In this document: piece by piece, positions 1-4,663 of the stretch
Numbering within the stretch: the stretch's first letter is position 1
Layout of the letters: the number at the start of each line of letters is the position of its first letter
Position numbers and translations under genes: made by a program
NCBI GenBank assembly: GCA_020355105.1
Contig: CP070658.1
Location: 749,197 to 757,035, forward strand
Direction of reading: 5' to 3'
Source of the DNA: Candidatus Thorarchaeota archaeon
GTDB lineage: Archaea; Asgardarchaeota; Thorarchaeia; Thorarchaeales; Thorarchaeaceae
DNA length: 7,839 nucleotides
Notes under the pieces: model-generated
Seen by the model: the letters and a program-made list of their open reading frames with translations, nothing else
What the model was told of the DNA's origin: nothing
The model's database searches: none

Positions 1-2
1 AC

Positions 3-341
3 AGGATTGGCATCTATCTCGATGTTTCAGATGCCAACACCGTGGACAACAACAACTGCAACAGCAACGACATCGGCATCTCCCTCGATGAATCAGATTC
101 CAACACAGTTTCCGACAACACCTGCTCCAGAAACTTCGAAGATGGCATCTTTCTAGGTCACTCAGATGCCAACACGGTGGACAACAACAACTGCAACAGC
201 AACGACATTGGCATCCACCTGAGCTCCTCAGATTCCAACACCGTGATGTACAACACCTGCAACAACAACAGGATTGGTATCTACCTCCTTGGTTCAGGTG
301 TCAACATCGTGGCGTACAACACCCTCCTCAACAACACCGAA
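3..341 (+). repeat. Tandem beta-helix coil repeats with a near-identical 135-bp duplication
   Basis: The coding repeats are visible in the DNA. The stretch beginning at 27 (TCAGATGCCAACACCGTGGA) recurs at 162 with an offset of exactly 135 bp, or 45 codons, which equals two coils. Only two mismatches appear in the first 54 bases. The two-coil unit therefore looks recently duplicated, while the fifth coil has drifted (NIVAYNTLLNN). Four successive coils place a cysteine at the same position (NNNC, DNTC, NNNC, YNTC). Confidence 0.8.
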
Positions 342-539
342 CATGATGTACTCGAGGTGTTTGTAGTCATTGATCCTGTAGTTCTCCTGTTGGTCGGGGT
401 TGTAGGAATCACATTGCTGGGTGAACGCTGGGGAAGGGCCAAGCTTTCGAGGGCAGGTATATCAGAAACATGGATAGACGGTTCTGCTATACCTCCTGAA
501 GATGAGCTCTGGATTGAAAAGGAGCAGACAGACTATTAG
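3..539 (+). CDS. NosD-type right-handed beta-helix surface protein, C-terminal part (5' end outside window)
   Basis: The frame is open from the left edge, so the true start lies upstream; the GTG at position 42 is only an internal valine. About five coils of 22-24 residues are visible, each following the pattern GI-x-L-x2-S-x2-N-x-V-x2-N-x-C/L-x2-N, which is typical of the periplasmic copper-binding/NosD and carbohydrate-binding parallel beta-helix repeats. After the coils come about 20 hydrophobic residues (around VLLLVGVVGITLL), then a basic stretch (ERWGRAKLSR). This predicts a single membrane anchor with the helix domain outside and a short cytosolic tail. The TAG at 537-539 ends the frame, but a zinc ribbon follows in the same frame (see 540-686). 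Many archaea carry large families of such proteins. The ligand is not predictable, and copper binding should not be assumed from the family name. No downstream partner gene is apparent. Confidence 0.8.
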   Translation, partial: RIGIYLDVSDANTVDNNNCNSNDIGISLDESDSNTVSDNTCSRNFEDGIFLGHSDANTVDNNNCNSNDIGIHLSSSDSNTVMYNTCNNNRIGIYLLGSGVNIVAYNTLLNNTEHDVLEVFVVIDPVVLLLVGVVGITLLGERWGRAKLSRAGISETWIDGSAIPPEDELWIEKEQTDY

Positions 540-686
540 TGGGAAGAAGCGAACCCTGACCATAAACGGCTCATTTGCCCGCGTTGCGGAGCGACATACC
601 TCTATGGACCACAACATGCAATAAGAACGGGCGTTGTTAGATGCCAGAACTGTGATCAGGAGTTTCTGAGTGGAGCAACGGGCTAG
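540..686 (+). other. In-frame zinc-ribbon coding extension after the TAG stop of the beta-helix gene
   Basis: Immediately after the TAG at 537-539 the same reading frame runs for 48 codons to a second TAG at 684-686. It encodes a tidy zinc ribbon: CPRC at 576-587 and CQNC at 642-653, with 18 residues between the two pairs (C-x2-C-x18-C-x2-C). No ATG, GTG or TTG occurs in this frame between the two stops, so the segment cannot readily be an independent gene. It would sit at the end of the cytosolic tail that follows the membrane segment, a sensible place for a zinc ribbon. Possible explanations are a recent nonsense mutation, a base-calling error, or stop-codon readthrough (including TAG decoded as an amino acid). 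The second TAG and the TAG that ends the FeoB membrane part look like ordinary stops, which argues against general TAG reassignment. The zinc ribbon call is firm; how it is expressed is not. Confidence 0.6.
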
Positions 687-1005
687 CCAAGAGAGACTGA
701 TCCCAGCCCGATTGTACATGTGTCAATCGTAGACACGCTCCTGTTTCGACTGAGAGAGTCAAGGTTGAACATCTTCAGATGAAAAGATGAGTCTGAGTAG
801 GCGATTATAAGGCACTGACGGATGAACTTGTCAGTGTTACGATATCGATAGAGAGTGACACGATTATGTATGTCTGAGAAGTGAGCAACATTTTGATAGA
901 ATGTACTAGCCAGGCCAAACCACCTCACGAAAATCACAGAAACTGCTGGAGGATTCATTACTCCGGCCAAACCTTTTGCTGAGGCCCGAGGCCTTAATTG
1001 CACTC
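687..1005. other. Stretch without a convincing gene
   Basis: Roughly 320 bp between the zinc-ribbon extension and the next gene. The minus strand has an open frame of 106 codons (1003 to 683), but it has no Shine-Dalgarno sequence, no recognisable domain, and it overlaps the zinc-ribbon end. I could not match it to a family; a decayed insertion-sequence fragment is possible but unsupported. A small inverted repeat AGGCC-CGA-GGCCT lies at 982-994. No clear terminator T-tract follows the upstream gene. Confidence 0.4.
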
Positions 1006-1026
1006 ACTTCGCCGGTTACGCGAAGT
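1006..1026. repeat. 7-bp inverted repeat directly upstream of the Shine-Dalgarno sequence
   Basis: ACTTCGC at 1006-1012 and GCGAAGT at 1020-1026 are perfect reverse complements separated by 7 bases (CGGTTAC). The repeat abuts the AGGTGAT at 1027-1033 that serves the first paralogous membrane-protein gene. It could be an operator or an RNA hairpin that influences ribosome access. No regulator is identified. Confidence 0.45.
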
Positions 1027-1033
1027 AGGTGAT
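1027..1033 (+). promoter_or_regulatory. Shine-Dalgarno AGGTGAT that fixes the start at 1041
   Basis: AGGTGAT matches the complement of the archaeal 16S 3' end, with a 7-base spacer to ATG 1041. It overlaps the alternative GTG at 1029, which therefore cannot use it. The downstream paralog begins with an equivalent residue (MPIRFVRR versus MTPRFVRR), confirming 1041. Confidence 0.6.
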
Positions 1034-1040
1034 TCTATCA

Positions 1041-1460
1041 ATGACACCAAGGTTTGTCAGAAGGAGGAGTTCACGTCTAACCTTCGCCGTCAGAATAGCC
1101 TTGGGAGGCATATTCCTTTTCCTGCTATGGCTGTACCCCTATACACTGACAATGAGTGGGGATTGGACTGGTGGCGTGTGGTGGCAGAGTTCCCCACCTG
1201 GATCTCTCTTCCCGATTCCAAGGATGCCCGGAGTCCTCATGGCGCTAGTAGCTGCAAACGAGGTTGACTCGCTCATTTACCTGCTTCTGTACAGGACCGG
1301 CCTTTGGCTATGGTACAGTCTCTTTGCTGTCCCGTTTGCCTTCTCTCCCTGGACAGTCACTTCCGAAGATCAAACTGAAGTCATCTTTGACGAGCCCCTC
1401 GGGCAGAAGCAGGTCCGAGTGGCAAACTCAAATGATCTTTTACTTGAAGTAGGAGGTTGA
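1041..1460 (+). CDS. Small two-helix membrane protein of unknown function (paralog 1 of 2)
   Basis: A 139-residue protein, not recognised as a named family. A basic N-terminus (RFVRRRSS, residues 4-11) precedes a first membrane segment at about 19-36 ending in WLYPYTL. A loop with GDWTGG (40-45) and PPGSLFPIPRMPG (52-64) follows, then a second hydrophobic segment at about 78-101 ending VPFAFSPW. The C-terminal tail is acidic/polar. The positive-inside rule suggests a cytosolic N-terminus and an external Trp/Pro-rich loop. It is roughly 60% identical by eye, gap-free over the first 107 residues, to the next gene, so the pair arose by tandem duplication; this copy has a longer tail (about 25 extra residues). 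Its final codons contain the Shine-Dalgarno sequence of the next gene, implying coupled translation. A GTG start at 1029 is possible but less likely. Function cannot be assigned. Confidence 0.72.
   Translation: MTPRFVRRRSSRLTFAVRIALGGIFLFLLWLYPYTLTMSGDWTGGVWWQSSPPGSLFPIPRMPGVLMALVAANEVDSLIYLLLYRTGLWLWYSLFAVPFAFSPWTVTSEDQTEVIFDEPLGQKQVRVANSNDLLLEVGG
1451..1457 (+). promoter_or_regulatory. Shine-Dalgarno AGGAGGT for paralog 2, inside the end of paralog 1
   Basis: AGGAGGT sits 7 bases before ATG 1465 and overlaps the last codons of the preceding gene, whose TGA is at 1458-1460. Only 4 bases separate the two genes, so they are almost certainly translated from one mRNA. Confidence 0.7.
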
Positions 1461-1464
1461 TTCA

Positions 1465-1824
1465 ATGCCAATCAGATTTGTTAGAAGGAAGAGCTCCGGC
1501 CCAATAATGGGCCTCAGAATCGCACTAGGAGCTCTCTTCCTCTATCTGCTGTGGTTGTATCCGTATACTCTAAGAATGACCGGGGACTGGACCAGCGGCG
1601 CATTTTGGCTCGGGACACCACCCGGAACGCTCTTCCCCATTCCAACGATGCCTGGCTTACTCGAGGCATTGGCAGCCGCCAACCCGATAGATTCCTTCAT
1701 CTATCTAGCCATATACCAGACACGCCTCTGGATACTATGTGGTGTATTCGCTGTTCCGTTCGCCTTGTCTCCATGGAGAATCACCACCGAACCAAAAGGC
1801 GAGGTCATCTGGAACGATTCTTGA
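1465..1824 (+). CDS. Small two-helix membrane protein of unknown function (paralog 2 of 2)
   Basis: A 119-residue protein that aligns without gaps to its upstream neighbour: RFVRRKSS, first membrane segment ending LLWLYPYTL, GDWTSG, PPGTLFPIPTMPG, a conserved AAN-x2-DS before the second segment, and VPFALSPW after it. The near-invariance of the loop between the two helices (GDW, PPG, FPIP, MPG), compared with the variable C-terminus, suggests the loop is the functional part. The C-terminus is shorter than in paralog 1, ending EVIWNDS. Its last 20 bases overlap the 3' end of the LarA-like gene on the other strand. The family is unknown to me; the two copies may form a heteromer, which is inference only. 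Confidence 0.72.
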   Translation: MPIRFVRRKSSGPIMGLRIALGALFLYLLWLYPYTLRMTGDWTSGAFWLGTPPGTLFPIPTMPGLLEALAAANPIDSFIYLAIYQTRLWILCGVFAVPFALSPWRITTEPKGEVIWNDS

Positions 1825-3196
1825 CCTCTACAAGGAGCCCTGCATCTGGAAGTACATACACCCGTGGACTAGGCGTGTCAGGATTGTCTTGCACGAATCT
1901 ATCGACTAGTCCGCGCATGATTCTCTGTGCGTCCTGAGGTGTTTGGGGGTTGATTCCCTCCATTCGATAAACATCCCATAGCTCATTGGTGTCTAGCTCC
2001 GTCACCACCTTGACATTGTGTTCCGCAACATCCAGGAATATCCTGTACAGGTCAGGAGGTTTCTGATTCCCAATCTTGAATGTTTCCTCGGACCCATAGG
2101 TTTCAATGACGAACTTGAGTGCATCTTTCACCATCATGTCCTTCGAGGCATACATGGCCTCCTCGTATCCCTCGCTTCCAATCCCCTCCTGACACGGAGC
2201 CAGCAACACGATCCAACCCTTCAGGTCGTGACGCACCGCGTTCCAAGCGGCGTGAATCCCCTTTCCTGCTTGATATAGATTGAGTCCAAGCTCGCCTACA
2301 GACACAAACACAATGTCTCCAGGTTCATCGACTTCCACGACCCTGAGTTTCCTCAATGGCTCAGCTGCTGCTTTGTGACACTCAATCAGGTCTCCAGCCT
2401 CAAGATACACAATCTCCCCATGGTTCACGATAGTATCAACGCAGAACATGCGGAGCTTCTCTTTCACGTTTGAAGCAATCTCAATCATGTCCTCAATGAC
2501 GGGGTTCCCATCACAGTTACCGAGCCGGCATCCTTCAACGAAACCTCGCTCGAGGTCAAACATCCTTGGAAGATTCACTTGGATGGTTTCTCTTCCGGCG
2601 ACCCCTGGACAGAACAACTTCACAGTGCCCGCCTGTCCAGCGAAGTAATGGTACTCAGAATCTGACAGAGGAATCAGAAGCGATGCCTCAAGCACTTGCT
2701 CGTCGATGAAGATCGGAGTGCCTCTCGATGTCTTGTCGAATGGCCTATTCCCAGCGTCGCAGTCGTGAATCAGGACGTGGTCTTTCCACTTGGCATAGAG
2801 TTGGGACCCAAGTATCCTGTTCTCAATTGCCTCTGGAGCGGGCTTCTTGTGAGAACCGCTGGCGATGATAATCTTGATGTCTTCTTCTCTCACACCGAAA
2901 CCGATTAGCCTCTTAGTTAGTGGAGGCAACAAGGCTCGCGTATGGATATTGGGGCGTGTATTGTCATCAACGATGAACATGATGGTCTTGCCAGGTTCAT
3001 AGACCTCCTGAACGAGCTCATCAAAAGACTTGGAACCGATTGGGTTCTCCAGAACGTCATTCAGCTTGGCTTCGAAATCGTCAAAGTCTGGCTTGTAATC
3101 CTCAACCTCTAGGACACTGACTTCTTTCAGTGCGAGAGGTATGAACTCGTCTACCACTGTGGCACCGTATTTTATGGGAGTCTTGTAGAAGGACAT
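1805..3196 (-). CDS. LarA-like protein (nickel-dependent lactate racemase/2-hydroxyacid racemase superfamily, DUF2088)
   Basis: A 463-residue cytosolic protein, somewhat longer than characterised LarA (about 424). Motifs in order are: DDNTRP (77-82), the Asp/Arg substrate-site motif; GSHKK (114-118), matching LarA His108; HYFAGQAGTVK (183-193), in which His183 and Lys193 match LarA His174 and the cofactor-carrying Lys184; CPGVAGRETI (196-205); and LYQAGKG (307-313), whose Gln309/Lys312 match Gln295/Lys298. In LarA the nickel-binding His200 lies 16 residues after Lys184. Here that position is Leu209 (sequence QVNLPRM), so the usual histidine seems absent. Family members racemise or epimerise 2-hydroxyacids using a nickel-pincer nucleotide; the substrate here is unknown. 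No larB, larC or larE cofactor-synthesis genes are in the window. The start at 3196 is the first ATG of the frame; the Shine-Dalgarno sequence is weak (GGGGAA). The gene is divergent from the feo operon and convergent with the membrane-protein pair. Confidence 0.85.
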   Translation of the reverse strand: MSFYKTPIKYGATVVDEFIPLALKEVSVLEVEDYKPDFDDFEAKLNDVLENPIGSKSFDELVQEVYEPGKTIMFIVDDNTRPNIHTRALLPPLTKRLIGFGVREEDIKIIIASGSHKKPAPEAIENRILGSQLYAKWKDHVLIHDCDAGNRPFDKTSRGTPIFIDEQVLEASLLIPLSDSEYHYFAGQAGTVKLFCPGVAGRETIQVNLPRMFDLERGFVEGCRLGNCDGNPVIEDMIEIASNVKEKLRMFCVDTIVNHGEIVYLEAGDLIECHKAAAEPLRKLRVVEVDEPGDIVFVSVGELGLNLYQAGKGIHAAWNAVRHDLKGWIVLLAPCQEGIGSEGYEEAMYASKDMMVKDALKFVIETYGSEETFKIGNQKPPDLYRIFLDVAEHNVKVVTELDTNELWDVYRMEGINPQTPQDAQRIMRGLVDRFVQDNPDTPSPRVYVLPDAGLLVEVKNRSR

Positions 3197-3227
3197 GATG
3201 CTTTCCCCAACTACGAGTATTCAGCAC

Positions 3228-3235
3228 ATATGTAA
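3228..3235 (-). promoter_or_regulatory. Possible TATA box of the LarA-like gene
   Basis: On the minus strand the sequence reads TTACATAT, about 32-39 bases upstream of the ATG, which would place transcription start near 3207 with a very short leader. The match to the archaeal TATA consensus is only moderate, and no strong alternative is seen in the divergent intergenic region. Confidence 0.3.
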
Positions 3236-3278
3236 CGGTTCCGGTACATGGCAAGAACAGGGTCTCTTAGGCCGTTTC

Positions 3279-3293
3279 AAAAAGCCTTATATC
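3279..3293 (+). promoter_or_regulatory. Archaeal-type promoter (BRE/TATA) of the feo operon
   Basis: An A-rich stretch AAAAAG (3279-3284) resembling a BRE is followed by TTATAT (3287-3292). The predicted transcription start about 25 bp downstream falls near 3314-3316, giving a leader of about 60 bases before feoA. This is the best TATA-like box in the divergent region, and it faces feoA. Confidence 0.5.
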
Positions 3294-3313
3294 AACCCTA
3301 TGGGGTTCAGAAT

Positions 3314-3329
3314 GTTAGAGCCATCTAAC
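3314..3329. promoter_or_regulatory. 16-bp palindrome at the predicted feo transcription start, probable operator
   Basis: GTTAGA-GCCA-TCTAAC is a perfect 6-bp inverted repeat. It lies just where transcription should begin, so a bound repressor would block RNA polymerase. GTTAG/CTAAC half-sites recall those bound by DtxR/IdeR-type iron regulators (core GTTAG-N-CTAAC), although the spacing here is 6 instead of 1. Iron-dependent repression is thus a reasonable guess for a feo operon. The repressor is not encoded in the window unless the FeoC-like protein acts here. Confidence 0.45.
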
Positions 3330-3375
3330 TTTTGATGCACGTAGCCGAAGGTGCAAAGCTCGGAGCTGCAGTAGG

Positions 3376-3840
3376 ATGTCTGATGATATTGAACAGATTC
3401 CTTCCCACATGGAGACAAAGCGTCTCACGGAGGTCAGCTCGGGGACCAAATGCACCCTCGTCAGCATAGAGAGATTTGGCCTCAGGCGGCATCCTCCAAG
3501 GAAACAGCATCACCCCCACAGATCTTGGGCCGATGAATGGCGTGAGAACTGGGAAAGAAGAAAGAAGAAACGGGGGGGATGGGCCTCCGCTATGCGTCGT
3601 CATTGGTTCGGAGGAAACGACGAACATAAAGAAGACCCAGACTGTCCCTACAGAAAGACGAGAAGGCCAGTGAGCAGGGGACTGATGCGGAGGCTCATGG
3701 ACCTCGGTATCACTACGGGGTGCGTGTTTGAAGTAGTCCAAAGTGGAGGATCAGGTCCCGTCTTGATCGAGGTCAGAGGAACGAGAGTTGCGGTAGGTAG
3801 GAACCTGGCCTGCAGGATACTTGTGAAGGAGGTCCCATGA
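3376..3840 (+). CDS. feoA: FeoA domain protein with a large Trp/His/Arg-rich insertion
   Basis: FeoA is a small SH3-like cytosolic partner of the FeoB ferrous iron permease. The core is present in two pieces: LTEVSSGTKCTLVSIERFG (17-35), and then from GLMRRLMDLGITTGCVFEVV (102-121) to the end, including IEVRGTRVAVGRNLACRILV. Ordinary FeoA is about 75-80 residues, whereas this protein has 154. Between the first strand and the helix lies an insertion of roughly 60 residues (about 37-98) with six His, five Trp, one Cys and many Arg/Lys (for example RENWERRKKKRGGW). An N-terminal extension of about 16 residues is also present; ATG 3409 (Met12) would remove most of it. GGAG at 3362-3365 is a possible ribosome binding site for 3376. 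A run of seven G at 3572-3578 lies in the insert, but FeoA sequence on both sides is in the same frame, so no net frameshift exists. The protein ends 4 bp before feoB. Confidence 0.85.
   Translation: MSDDIEQIPSHMETKRLTEVSSGTKCTLVSIERFGLRRHPPRKQHHPHRSWADEWRENWERRKKKRGGWASAMRRHWFGGNDEHKEDPDCPYRKTRRPVSRGLMRRLMDLGITTGCVFEVVQSGGSGPVLIEVRGTRVAVGRNLACRILVKEVP
3827..3833 (+). promoter_or_regulatory. Shine-Dalgarno AGGAGGT for feoB, inside feoA
   Basis: AGGAGGT lies 11 bases before the TTG at 3845. The ATG at 3837 overlapping the feoA stop (ATGA) is too close (3 bases) and opens a frame of only three codons. The signal therefore supports TTG 3845 as the feoB start. Confidence 0.6.
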
Positions 3841-3844
3841 TCAG

Positions 3845-4663
3845 TTGAGAATAAAGGTGGCCCTCATTGGCAACCCCAATGTTGGGAAGTCAGTCATCTT
3901 CAACAATCTCACAGGACTCAAGCAGCACACTGGCAACTGGCCGGGAAAGACTGTGGAGAAGAAAGAGGGCTACTATGAATACAAGGGCTACGAGTTTGAA
4001 GTCATAGACTTACCAGGGGTGTATAGTCTGAGCACCCTGTCTGATGATGAGGAAGTCGCTCGGGAATACCTTATCGACCATAGGCCGGATGTAGTTGTTG
4101 ACATAGTGAACGCATCCCAGCTTGAGAGGAACCTCTACCTCACTCTGCTATTGGTTGAAATGCAGCTGAACCTGGTCGTCGTACTCAACATGTACGATGT
4201 CGTCGAGGCCCGAGGTGATAGAATCGAACCAGATGCACTCTCAAGGAAACTCCGCGCCCCTGTAGTGGTGACCACTGCAACGAAGAAAAAGGGCATGGAA
4301 GACCTCAAAGAATCTATTCTCAAGTCAACACCAGAAGGTCTCTTGGAGGACAACAAATACAAAGAGCATCACGAGGTTCCACACTCGCCGGGAGAAGAGA
4401 ATGGAAGGAACCATCTGCATTATCATCCCCGTCATCATCACCATGGCGAATACGAACGGATTCGTCCCCCCGCCATAAAATACAATCAGAACATAGAATC
4501 GAAGCTCAAAGAAATCGTAGTAATACTTGAGGAAGAGAAGGAATTGCTGGACAGATTTCCACCTCGATGGCTGGCTCTCAGAGTTCTGGAAAGAGACACT
4601 GAGGTCCTGCTAATGATTCAGAACCCGGTCATCCGGGAGAGGGTTCTGGAGGTGGGAATCTGA
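3845..4663 (+). CDS. feoB: FeoB N-terminal part: GTPase domain and most of the S-domain, with a His-rich insert
   Basis: This is the cytosolic GTP-binding half of the FeoB ferrous iron transporter. G motifs are complete: G1 GNPNVGKS (9-16), G2 region NWPGKTVEKKEG (31-42, Thr36), G3 DLPG (55-58), G4 NMYD (115-118) and G5-like TTATKKKG (143-150). Between the G domain and the helical S-domain lies an inserted segment (about 171-205) with ten histidines between residues 175 and 200, including four in a row (197-200). S-domain helices follow (IESKLKEIVVILEEEKELLD, then RWLALRVLERD). The frame ends at TGA 4661-4663, where normal FeoB would continue into the last S-domain helix and the membrane domain; that continuation is found in another frame. 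The start is TTG, because the frame has no other start codon downstream of its previous stop at 3824-3826. It is co-transcribed with feoA. Confidence 0.85.
   Translation: MRIKVALIGNPNVGKSVIFNNLTGLKQHTGNWPGKTVEKKEGYYEYKGYEFEVIDLPGVYSLSTLSDDEEVAREYLIDHRPDVVVDIVNASQLERNLYLTLLLVEMQLNLVVVLNMYDVVEARGDRIEPDALSRKLRAPVVVTTATKKKGMEDLKESILKSTPEGLLEDNKYKEHHEVPHSPGEENGRNHLHYHPRHHHHGEYERIRPPAIKYNQNIESKLKEIVVILEEEKELLDRFPPRWLALRVLERDTEVLLMIQNPVIRERVLEVGI
4648..4654 (+). promoter_or_regulatory. Shine-Dalgarno-like GGAGGTG at the FeoB break
   Basis: GGAGGTG, a perfect match to the archaeal anti-Shine-Dalgarno complement, ends 5 bases before CTG 4660. That CTG overlaps the TGA of the upstream part as CTGA and is in frame with the FeoB membrane part. 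It is positioned as a reinitiation signal, but codons GAG-GTG also encode Glu-Val there, so chance is possible. Confidence 0.45.

Noticed and set aside
683..1003. 106-codon open frame on the minus strand
   Set aside because: No ribosome binding site, no recognisable domain, overlaps the zinc-ribbon coding end, and its composition is unconvincing; kept only as a note in the gene-free stretch.
3837..3848. ATG overlapping the feoA stop as the feoB start
   Set aside because: It opens only three codons before TGA, lies out of the FeoB frame, and is too close to the ribosome binding site.
4643..4663. Programmed -1 ribosomal frameshift joining the two FeoB parts
   Set aside because: The frames differ by -1 and an SD-like element is present, but no X-XXY-YYZ slippery site exists in the overlap; reinitiation or a sequence error explains it better.
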